Translations under genes and position numbers: made by a program
Assembly (NCBI GenBank): GCA_023409675.1
Contig: JAEYRC010000335.1
Span: forward strand, 1 to 5,146
Direction of reading: 5' to 3'
DNA: 5,146 bases
Source of the DNA: Bacteroidota bacterium
GTDB taxonomy: Bacteria > Bacteroidota > Bacteroidia > Chitinophagales > Chitinophagaceae
Shown here: positions 1 to 5,146 of the stretch, in pieces
Layout: every line of letters begins with the position of its first letter
How positions within the stretch are numbered: position 1 is the stretch's first letter
Notes under the pieces: generated by a model
Seen by the model: the letters and a program-made list of their open reading frames with translations, nothing else
Database searches by the model: none
Told to the model about the DNA's origin: nothing

Positions 1-365
1 GTTCTAAGGCCATTATCATCAAACCACTGCTCATCATCATCATTGAAAATATGCTTGCGCTTGAAAAGATCCTCATTATCCAGAAAATACACCTGCAAAC
101 GGGCATTGGGCAGGGAGGCCACTTTTATCTGAAGAGGATAATCATCATTATCAACTGAAACATTAATTCCCGAAAGTCGAACAACCTCATGCAGCCGGTG
201 CCTGCGCTCATTGATTATCCCAAAGCGGGGCATTATACAACGTACTTCAAAACCATTATCATTCGCTTTTATTGCCAGCCTGTTCACGATCTCTGAAAAT
301 TCTGTAAGTTCCAGATAAGGCGACATTTCGTTGGCAATAAATAAAATCCTTTTCTTTGTCTGCAT
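1..365 (-). CDS. Glycogen/starch synthase-like GT5 protein, N-terminal part (runs off left edge)
   Basis: The reverse strand is open from an ATG at 365-363 to the window edge, giving 121 codons. The protein begins MQTKKRILFIANEMSPYLEL and continues with PRFGIINERRHRLHEV near residues 46-61 and QVYFLDNEDLFKRK near 91-104. This matches the N-terminal Rossmann domain of GT5 glycogen/starch synthases, in the form found beside panC in Bacteroidota, where the protein is often short (about 270 residues, from memory). Classical GT5 enzymes move glucose from ADP-glucose onto glycogen in the cytoplasm. Here the usual K-T-G-G-L motif after the E-M-x-P segment is replaced: residues 17-26 read YLELTEFSEI, so the ADP-glucose-contacting lysine is a glutamate. 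Catalysis is therefore doubtful and I give no glgA symbol. An acidic Asp-rich stretch (around residues 108-118) comes from GAT repeats. The C-terminal part lies outside the window. The gene is divergent from panC. Confidence 0.82.
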   Translation of the reverse strand, partial: MQTKKRILFIANEMSPYLELTEFSEIVNRLAIKANDNGFEVRCIMPRFGIINERRHRLHEVVRLSGINVSVDNDDYPLQIKVASLPNARLQVYFLDNEDLFKRKHIFNDDDEQWFDDNGLR

Positions 366-403
366 TTACGTAGTGAATTCGTTAACAAGCCTTAAAAATC
401 GTG

Positions 404-413
404 TGCAAAGGTA
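404..413 (-). promoter_or_regulatory. Putative Bacteroidota-type -7 promoter element for the GT5-like gene
   Basis: Read on the minus strand, 413-406 is TACCTTTG, a full match to the Bacteroidota sigma-ABfr -7 consensus TAnnTTTG, followed by CA. It lies about 40 bp upstream of the GT5-like start codon, which would leave a 5' leader of roughly 30-35 nt. I see no TTG at the expected -33 position, so the call rests on the -7 box and its location. No comparable box was found facing panC in this 106-bp divergent region (366-471). Confidence 0.45.
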
Positions 414-471
414 AGGATTTTATCAGAACTATTCCCCTGACAGCCCTTTCCTAGGCCTTAATTCCATAAGA

Positions 472-1320
472 ATGGTAGTAATCCGCAAAAGTTTAACATT
501 ACACGAATACCTTAACCAGCAACAGTCTGCAGGCCTTTCCATTGGTTTTGTACCCACCATGGGTGCCTTACATGAGGGGCATCTCCAACTTATCCTGAAA
601 GCTGTTCAGCAGGCCGATATAACTGTTAGCAGCATCTTTGTAAATCCTGCCCAGTTCAATGATCCGGCCGATTATGAAAAATATCCCTCTACCCGTTCAA
701 AGGATATTCTACAACTCGAAACGCATGGAACGGATATACTGTTTATTCCCGATGTCGAAGAAATATATCCTGATGGATGGAATGAGTTGGAATCGTATGA
801 CCTGAACGGTCTGGAAACACACTACGAAGGCGCATACCGTAAAGGGCATTTCCAGGGAGTCTGCCAGGTGTTGAACCGCCTGTTCCGTTTGGTCAATCCC
901 GATATGATATTCATGGGTCAGAAAGATTATCAGCAATGTAAGGTGGTGGAACGACTCTTAGACCTGATGCCCCTGGAAGCAGAACTCATTGCAGTATCTA
1001 CAGTACGCGCAAGTGACGGACTGGCTTTAAGCAGCCGGAATTTCCGGCTTAATGCAGAACAACGCGCTATTGCCCCCGGACTGTATAAAGCGCTTATTGG
1101 GATCAAGAACAAACTCCGTCCGGGAAATGAAACCACTGTGCTTGAGGAAGCTATTCGCGAATTAGAACAAACCGGATTCCGTGTTGATTATATTCAACTC
1201 GCGCATGCAGAAACCCTTGTGCCCGTAAGCTCCTGGGATGGAGAAACTCCGCTGGTATTACTTGCTGCCGCCTGGTTGAACGATATCCGCCTGATCGATA
1301 ATCTGTTGTTGCCTGGTTAA
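472..1320 (+). CDS. panC: Pantothenate synthetase (pantoate--beta-alanine ligase)
   Basis: This cytoplasmic enzyme (EC 6.3.2.1) condenses pantoate with beta-alanine using ATP, via a pantoyl-adenylate, giving pantothenate for coenzyme A. The 282-residue length is normal for the family. Visible signatures are PTMGALHEGH at 28-37, containing the nucleotidyltransferase HxGH at 34-37; VNPAQFN at 57-63; EGAYRKGHFQGV at 119-130, the pantoate/beta-alanine site; GQKDYQQ at 149-155; the KMSKS-like LALSSRN at 184-190; and a C-terminal NDIRLIDN. Compared with the E. coli enzyme, the RPGHF proline is Lys124 and the glutamate of GEKD is Gln150; the other active-site motifs are intact. The ATG at 472 is the first usable start and gives the usual short lead into the first beta strand. 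There is no obvious Shine-Dalgarno sequence. The gene is followed after 43 bp by panD, which makes its beta-alanine substrate, so the two form one pathway unit. Confidence 0.97.
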   Translation: MVVIRKSLTLHEYLNQQQSAGLSIGFVPTMGALHEGHLQLILKAVQQADITVSSIFVNPAQFNDPADYEKYPSTRSKDILQLETHGTDILFIPDVEEIYPDGWNELESYDLNGLETHYEGAYRKGHFQGVCQVLNRLFRLVNPDMIFMGQKDYQQCKVVERLLDLMPLEAELIAVSTVRASDGLALSSRNFRLNAEQRAIAPGLYKALIGIKNKLRPGNETTVLEEAIRELEQTGFRVDYIQLAHAETLVPVSSWDGETPLVLLAAAWLNDIRLIDNLLLPG

Positions 1321-1347
1321 ACTTTTACGATAGAATTAAATTACCCT

Positions 1348-1355
1348 TAGCTTTG
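1348..1355 (+). promoter_or_regulatory. Putative -7 element immediately upstream of panD
   Basis: TAGCTTTG at 1348-1355 matches the Bacteroidota -7 consensus TAnnTTTG and is followed by CA, as in the element before the GT5-like gene. Its last base is only 9 nt before the panD ATG, so transcription from it would start at or within a few bases of the start codon, giving a leaderless or near-leaderless mRNA. No TTG lies at the expected -33 spacing; the nearest, at 1309-1311, is too far upstream. If it is not used, panD would depend on read-through from panC. Confidence 0.35.
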
Positions 1356-1363
1356 CAGCCGCT

Positions 1364-1708
1364 ATGGAAATTGAACTGTTAAAATCAAAAATACACCGGG
1401 CCGTTATTACGGAAGCTAATCTGAATTATGTGGGCAGCCTGACCATGGATGAAGACCTGATGGATGCGGCCAACATGATCGAATATGAAAAAATTCAGGT
1501 GGTTAATGTTAACAATGGCGCCCGGATAGAAACATATCTTATCAAGGGCAAGCGGGGATCAGGAGTATGTTGTCTGAACGGACCAGCAGCCCGTCAGGGC
1601 GCGGTTGGCGATATTGTTATCGTGATATCCTATGCGCGTATGGATTTTGAAGCGGCTAAAAAATTCACTCCTTCCGTTGTATTTCCAAAAACGGGAAACC
1701 GGTTATAG
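1364..1708 (+). CDS. panD: Aspartate 1-decarboxylase proenzyme (pyruvoyl-dependent)
   Basis: This enzyme (EC 4.1.1.11) decarboxylates L-aspartate to beta-alanine, the substrate of the PanC encoded just upstream. The 114-residue length is typical. The self-cleavage site is clear: Y22-V23-G24-S25, where cleavage between Gly24 and Ser25 turns Ser25 into the pyruvoyl cofactor of the alpha chain. Other known active-site residues are in their canonical positions: Lys9, Arg54, Thr57, Tyr58 and Asn72, followed by GPAAR at 73-77. The protein starts MEIELLKSKIHRAVITEANL, the standard beginning for PanD, which supports the ATG at 1364. The enzyme is a cytoplasmic homotetramer in characterised relatives. 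The gene may be expressed both from upstream and from a TAGCTTTG element that would give an almost leaderless message. It is separated by 19 bp from the following membrane-protein gene. Confidence 0.97.
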   Translation: MEIELLKSKIHRAVITEANLNYVGSLTMDEDLMDAANMIEYEKIQVVNVNNGARIETYLIKGKRGSGVCCLNGPAARQGAVGDIVIVISYARMDFEAAKKFTPSVVFPKTGNRL

Positions 1709-1727
1709 TTACGCCTAAATTCTTTGC

Positions 1728-2753
1728 ATGAAACAAAAATTACTCAGCATCCTGCAGTATATCTTTTTCCTGGGGCTGGGTATTTTTTTATTGTGGCTCA
1801 CCTTACGCAAATCAGACTGGAACATCATCCTTCAAGACCTTGCTGAAGCTGAATACATTTACCTGATACCGGCCATCATTTTTTTACTGATAAGCCATTA
1901 TGTACGCGCTCTTCGCTGGAAAATACTGATTGAACCGCTTGGCTATCACCCCGGAACAAGCAACACTTTCCTGGCAGTATTGATCGGCTATTGGGCTAAT
2001 CTTGCTGTTCCACGGCTGGGAGAAGTGTTGAAATGCACCGTATTATCGAGATATGAAAAAGTGCCTGCTGATAAGCTTGTAGGAACCATTGTTGCAGAAC
2101 GGGCGATTGATGTGGTAAGTCTTATTATCCTTTTCTTTCTGACAGTAGCTGTTCAGTATGATATCATTGGCAATTTTACTGAAAATATTCTAAGCAATTT
2201 TTTCACCCGGCAAACCGGCGATCTCTCCTATGGCCTGCTGGCACTGGTTCTGCTTGGTCTGACGGTGTTGTTCATACTTTTCATTCTTTTTATAAAGAAA
2301 AACAACAGCAAGCCTGTGGTGAAACTCCGTAAAATCATTCACGGGGTTTGGCAGGGCCTGATCAGCATACGTTATATCAAACATAAGACACGCTTTTTCA
2401 TTCACTCTGTGCTGATCTGGGGCTTTTACCTGCTCAGTACATACATGGGCTTTTTCGCAATGCAGGATATGGCCCGCTATGGTATCACCGGAGCGCTTTC
2501 GGCATTAACGTTTGGCAGCCTGGGCATGATCATTCCGTCTCCGGGAGGTATTGGTTCCTTTCAATACGCCATTCAGCAGGTTATGCTGCTCTATGGCGTT
2601 TCACCCGCAAAAGGTTTATCCCTGGGTATGCTGATCTGGCTGGCACAAACCGGAATTGTCATCATTGCCGGAACCATCAGCTTTTTGCTATTGCCCATTT
2701 TAAATAAAAAGCCGCATGAAATTTCCACAGATCATCCCGCAGAAAATTCTTGA
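1728..2753 (+). CDS. Multi-pass membrane protein of the LPG_synthase_TM / flippase-like (UPF0104, YbhN) family
   Basis: The 341-residue protein is strongly hydrophobic, with several transmembrane segments (for example about 8-26, 44-60, 127-145, 169-190, 224-243 and 307-326). Family features are visible: R60-A-L-R-W64 after the second segment; the conserved NLAVPRLGEVLKC at 91-103; VAERAIDVVSL at 122-132; and PSPGGIGSFQY at 270-280. These are shared with the membrane half of MprF-type lysylphosphatidylglycerol synthases, but the cytoplasmic aminoacyl-transferase (DUF2156) domain is absent, so lysyl-PG synthesis is unlikely. A lipid flippase or envelope-lipid role is the usual guess for the stand-alone family; the substrate is unknown. 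The ATG at 1728 directly follows TTTGC and lacks a Shine-Dalgarno, but no other nearby in-frame ATG fits. The last 38 bp overlap rfaE2, indicating coupled expression with a lipopolysaccharide-precursor gene, which agrees with an envelope role. Confidence 0.88.
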   Translation: MKQKLLSILQYIFFLGLGIFLLWLTLRKSDWNIILQDLAEAEYIYLIPAIIFLLISHYVRALRWKILIEPLGYHPGTSNTFLAVLIGYWANLAVPRLGEVLKCTVLSRYEKVPADKLVGTIVAERAIDVVSLIILFFLTVAVQYDIIGNFTENILSNFFTRQTGDLSYGLLALVLLGLTVLFILFILFIKKNNSKPVVKLRKIIHGVWQGLISIRYIKHKTRFFIHSVLIWGFYLLSTYMGFFAMQDMARYGITGALSALTFGSLGMIIPSPGGIGSFQYAIQQVMLLYGVSPAKGLSLGMLIWLAQTGIVIIAGTISFLLLPILNKKPHEISTDHPAENS

Positions 2754-3210
2754 TCGCGATAGCCTTCATTTGCAGACTGCCCGATGGAAACTGCTGGGTA
2801 AGACCATCAGTTTTACCAATGGCTGTTTTGATATTCTGCATAAGGGACATATTTTTTCCCTAAGCCAGGCGGCTGCTGAAGCGGATATTCTTATCGTTGG
2901 AATTAACAGTGACGCATCCACGAAAAGACTGAAAGGTGAAGGAAGACCGGTTAACGATGAATTATCGCGGTCACTGATTATGGCAGCCCTGCTTATGGTG
3001 GATGCTGTGGTAATATTTGAAGAAGATACGCCCCTTAACCTTATCCTTGAAATTCAACCCGATGTTATCGTTAAAGGAGGAGATTATACTGAAGAACAGA
3101 TCGTGGGTGCAAAAGAAGTGAAAGCTTATGGAGGCCGGGTCGTGGTCAATCCGATCATGGAGGGATTTTCAACTACATCTATTATTGAAAAACTCAGGTC
3201 AGCTCAATAG
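2716..3210 (+). CDS. rfaE2: D-glycero-beta-D-manno-heptose 1-phosphate adenylyltransferase (stand-alone HldE C-domain type)
   Basis: This cytoplasmic enzyme transfers AMP from ATP to D-glycero-beta-D-manno-heptose 1-phosphate, on the path to ADP-L-glycero-D-manno-heptose for the inner core of lipopolysaccharide. The 164 residues cover only the cytidylyltransferase-like domain. Visible motifs: FTNGCFDILHKGH at 33-45 with HxGH at 42-45; IVGINSDASTKRLKGEGRP at 60-78; FEEDTP at 101-106; VKGGDY at 119-124; and the C-terminal EGFSTTSIIEKLR at 149-161. The RfaE1 kinase domain that is fused in E. coli HldE is not present here, and should be encoded elsewhere. The ATG at 2716 overlaps the preceding membrane gene by 38 bp in another frame; the roughly 30 residues before the first motif agree with stand-alone RfaE2 proteins, so the overlap appears real. 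The gene ends in TAG, and the same frame stays open for 36 more codons to a TAA at 3319-3321. Confidence 0.94.
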   Translation: MKFPQIIPQKILDRDSLHLQTARWKLLGKTISFTNGCFDILHKGHIFSLSQAAAEADILIVGINSDASTKRLKGEGRPVNDELSRSLIMAALLMVDAVVIFEEDTPLNLILEIQPDVIVKGGDYTEEQIVGAKEVKAYGGRVVVNPIMEGFSTTSIIEKLRSAQ

Positions 3211-3336
3211 AATCTTATTCCAAGTCATCCGTCAGAACGACTTGCTGAGTTTAAAACTGAAGAAGATTTTTACGAGAAGATTTATCCTGAATATGCTGGA
3301 TTTCCTGCCCCAAAAAATTAATGTCCCGGATTCAAC

Positions 3337-3978
3337 TCAGTTGATTCTGCTGATCCCATACATGCGTTCGACTTCCTGAACGATCTGTTCGATTTCACGA
3401 TCCTGTTCAGCAGGATTATAAGCCTGTTTGAGGTTCGATCCGAAAACAAAAGCGACGGTTTGCCACACGCGGGCATTTACACTGCCTTTATATTCTTTGA
3501 TGATTTCATAACAGTTGTTGCCGGTTTGCCGGTTGATCAGTTTCATCAGCACTTTCCCCTGGTAAACGGATAATTCCTGCAGGGGATCGGAAAATTCTTT
3601 TTTCAGCTCCTTTTCACGGCTTTTGATCAGGGATTTGCGCTGGCCTTCATCAGGAATCTGTTCGAGGCGCGAATTGATATCATTCATGATAATCCCGGCT
3701 TTGCGGGCATAAGGATACGTAACATACACCGCATTACGCAATCGTGTCCATTCCGCTTTTTTCTTTCGAATATGTTTGGGATAGCGTTTGGTAACCCAAT
3801 GCCATTCGAGATCAGTGGCAGGTACCCATTTTCCATCTACAATTTGCGCGGGAACCGGTATCGTATCGTTTGGACCAAGCTCAGGAAGCGGAACGGCTGA
3901 ACTGTCGACTGTCTGGGCGAGCAGCGGCCGGGTAGCGGATAAGAGCAACACTAATATTAACAGGTTCCTGATGCGCAT
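3337..3978 (-). CDS. Exported DUF4294-family protein of unknown function
   Basis: The 213-residue protein starts with a type I signal peptide: MRIRN, a leucine-rich hydrophobic core (6-15), and likely cleavage after Ala21 (LLA/QT), so it is probably periplasmic. There is no lipobox cysteine. A proline-rich linker (about 28-45) precedes the conserved domain. The domain contains LRNAVYVTYPYARKAG at 80-95, a charged helical region at about 99-128, GKVLMKLINRQTGNNCYEII at 141-160, the VWQTVAFVFGSNLKQAYNP segment at 171-189, and an acidic C-terminal helix. From memory this pattern is DUF4294, a family largely confined to Bacteroidota with no known biochemical function. The gene lies 81 bp downstream of the haem-lyase gene on the same strand and may be co-transcribed. 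It could also have its own promoter: TATTTTAG at 3994-3987 (minus) is one mismatch from TAnnTTTG, 8 bases before the ATG. It is convergent with rfaE2. Confidence 0.85.
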   Translation of the reverse strand: MRIRNLLILVLLLSATRPLLAQTVDSSAVPLPELGPNDTIPVPAQIVDGKWVPATDLEWHWVTKRYPKHIRKKKAEWTRLRNAVYVTYPYARKAGIIMNDINSRLEQIPDEGQRKSLIKSREKELKKEFSDPLQELSVYQGKVLMKLINRQTGNNCYEIIKEYKGSVNARVWQTVAFVFGSNLKQAYNPAEQDREIEQIVQEVERMYGISRIN

Positions 3979-4059
3979 AGAAGAATCTAAAATAGGAATT
4001 AGTTTTCAACTATTATACTGGCTTGCGCCTAAAGTAACCCTAAAACATCCCTTTTAGCT

Positions 4060-5146
4060 TCAGGATATTTTGTTAATTTTTCGTTTACCCTGCATGAGAC
4101 GGTACCATGCGCTAAGAAGCAGACCGATGATCATCACCACCGTTCCTATCCAAACCAGGTTGATAAATGGAAATTTCAGCACCTTCAATGCCACAAAGGG
4201 CGTCAGCCGGGCAGATTCCTTTACGCTGATCTCGACGGAATGAGCGTCTGCCACCCGCGACAGGCCGATAGCCAGACCCTGAGCTATAACGGTATCTAGA
4301 ATATAATTAGCCTGGTTGTTTTTGACATAATACACCGGGAAGGCTTTGTATTGATTGCCATCCACACTCTGAACGGTCAGTTCGGCCCGAAGCGCCGTGT
4401 CGGTTGGTTTGAAGGAATGCCTTGCGTCATCGGGATTCAGCACTACCTGATCGAGTTTGATGAAACCTGCGGAGAAATAGATCGTATCACCCGTTTTCAT
4501 TACCGAACTCCTGAACTGGGCAGTATCTTCTCCGGTAGTCATTTTGTCGGCATAACTGATATAGGAAAAAATGTCGCGGTTCCAATAGTGTTTGGCATCC
4601 GGATTATTGGAAAATCCCTCCTGGCCTTTGGTATTGCGGATCAGATCAGGATAAAGCGTGAATTTTTCTTTGCCATCCTTCGATTCCATTTCAATATGGA
4701 AATACATCATATTGCCAAGGGCATTGGAGGTATCCCGGGCATAGGTAGCCCAATATTCACCCATATCCGCCCGCACCCCCTGGAACAGGGTAAGGTTCTC
4801 GGTACCCTTCTCTTTATTCTCTTCGCCAAAGTTCAGGGGGTTTACTTTATTAACCGATAACACTTCTTTTTTAGCAGAAGAGATCAGTATACCCACCAAC
4901 AACAACCCGAACCCGATATGCGCTATCGATCCACCTGCCATCTTCAACCGGCCTTTCAATCCTGAACCGATATAGAATCCATTCGCGATTACCGTATACA
5001 CACCGGCAAAAAGCGCGAGGTGTATGGCAGCCAGGAAACCGATTCCATAGGTATCGTAATTGATGTTGCCGAAAAAGCTGATAAGAAGTGAAATCACCAG
5101 CGACAGCAGCGTTGGCAGCAGCATCTTCTTTCCAAAATAGGCCCTT
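4060..5146 (-). CDS. CcmF/CcsA-type cytochrome c haem lyase, C-terminal part (5' end beyond right edge)
   Basis: This is the C-terminal region of a membrane haem lyase that attaches haem to apocytochrome c on the periplasmic side. The frame stays open past the methionine at 5124 to the window edge (RAYFGKK precedes it), so that methionine is internal and the real start lies outside. Counting from it, transmembrane segments lie at about 2-19, 28-53, 64-83 and 321-342. Segment 64-83 reads GGSIAHIGFGLLLVGILISS; His69 (bases 4918-4920) corresponds to the conserved transmembrane haem-b ligand of CcmF (His491 in E. coli). A periplasmic domain of about 235 residues follows, with TLYPDLIRNTKGQEG near 156-170 and NPDAKHYWNRDIFSYIS near 174-190, features I associate with Bacteroidota CcmF. 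The ending (VWIGTVVMIIGLLLSAW, then a basic tail) also fits. The WWD haem-handling motif would be outside the window. The symbol ccmF is likely, but CcsA-style naming is also used. Confidence 0.88.
   Translation of the reverse strand, partial: RAYFGKKMLLPTLLSLVISLLISFFGNINYDTYGIGFLAAIHLALFAGVYTVIANGFYIGSGLKGRLKMAGGSIAHIGFGLLLVGILISSAKKEVLSVNKVNPLNFGEENKEKGTENLTLFQGVRADMGEYWATYARDTSNALGNMMYFHIEMESKDGKEKFTLYPDLIRNTKGQEGFSNNPDAKHYWNRDIFSYISYADKMTTGEDTAQFRSSVMKTGDTIYFSAGFIKLDQVVLNPDDARHSFKPTDTALRAELTVQSVDGNQYKAFPVYYVKNNQANYILDTVIAQGLAIGLSRVADAHSVEISVKESARLTPFVALKVLKFPFINLVWIGTVVMIIGLLLSAWYRLMQGKRKINKIS

Noticed and set aside
31..43. Short ATC-type trinucleotide run
   Set aside because: Only about four units, inside the GT5-like coding region, where it encodes an Asp stretch; too short to call a repeat locus.
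709..1136. Two minus-strand frames (709-936 and 930-1136)
   Set aside because: Both are antisense shadows of panC, which is supported by strong active-site motifs.
2190..2405. 71-codon minus-strand frame
   Set aside because: Antisense shadow within the flippase-like membrane-protein gene.
3332..3344. 13-bp palindrome TCAACTCAGTTGA over the DUF4294 stop codon, considered as a terminator
   Set aside because: The stem is only 5-6 bp with a very short loop, is not GC-rich, and no T-run follows on either strand. Short inverted pairs at 3222-3243 (AAGTC/GACTT) and 3248-3258 were rejected for the same reasons.
3128..3379. 83-codon plus-strand frame spanning the end of rfaE2 and the convergent gap
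   Set aside because: It starts inside rfaE2 in another frame, overlaps the DUF4294 gene end, and its composition does not look like a real protein.
3788..4057. 89-codon plus-strand frame
   Set aside because: Mostly antisense to the DUF4294 signal peptide and N-terminus; low-complexity Ser/Gly-rich product with no family resemblance.
4351..4860. 169-codon open frame on the plus strand
   Set aside because: It lies entirely antisense to the haem-lyase coding region, whose protein shows clear family motifs; the antisense product resembles nothing recognisable.
5122..5124. Methionine codon as the start of the haem-lyase gene
   Set aside because: The frame is open upstream to the window edge with family-like residues (RAYFGKK), and the protein would lack the N-terminal two-thirds typical of CcmF, so it is an internal methionine.

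Overview
The window looks like chromosomal housekeeping DNA from a member of the Bacteroidota, possibly near the Chitinophagales or Sphingobacteriales; the finer placement is a guess. Three things point there: the protein families and their order (a GT5 glycogen-synthase-like gene divergent from panC-panD, then an LPG-synthase/flippase-type membrane gene and a stand-alone rfaE2); a DUF4294 gene next to a CcmF-type haem lyase with Bacteroidota-style periplasmic sequence; and promoter elements resembling the Bacteroidota -7 consensus TAnnTTTG, with little Shine-Dalgarno signal before the genes.

Layout. Positions 1-365 (minus) hold the N-terminal 121 codons of a GT5 glycogen/starch-synthase-like protein that runs off the left edge. 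A 106-bp divergent intergenic region (366-471) carries a good -7 element for that gene. Rightward from 472 follow panC (pantothenate synthetase), panD (aspartate 1-decarboxylase), a multi-pass LPG_synthase_TM-family membrane protein, and rfaE2 (heptose-1-phosphate adenylyltransferase), which overlaps the membrane gene by 38 bp. A 126-bp gap without a convincing terminator separates rfaE2 from two leftward genes: a signal-peptide-bearing DUF4294 protein (3337-3978) and, upstream of it, the C-terminal part of a CcmF/CcsA-type cytochrome c haem lyase (4060 to the right edge, 5'-truncated).

How they fit together. PanD makes beta-alanine and PanC joins it to pantoate, giving pantothenate for coenzyme A. 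The membrane protein and RfaE2 are envelope-related: RfaE2 makes ADP-heptose for lipopolysaccharide core, and the membrane protein belongs to a family tied to lipid modification or flipping. The leftward pair acts at or outside the inner membrane (cytochrome c maturation, plus an exported protein of unknown role).

I find no mobile element, CRISPR array, RNA gene or clear novel system. The most interesting points are the loss of the K-x-G-G-L nucleotide-sugar motif in the GT5-like protein, the near-leaderless arrangement at panD, a shared CTTTGCA heptamer before three genes, and the uncharacterised exported DUF4294 protein beside the haem lyase.
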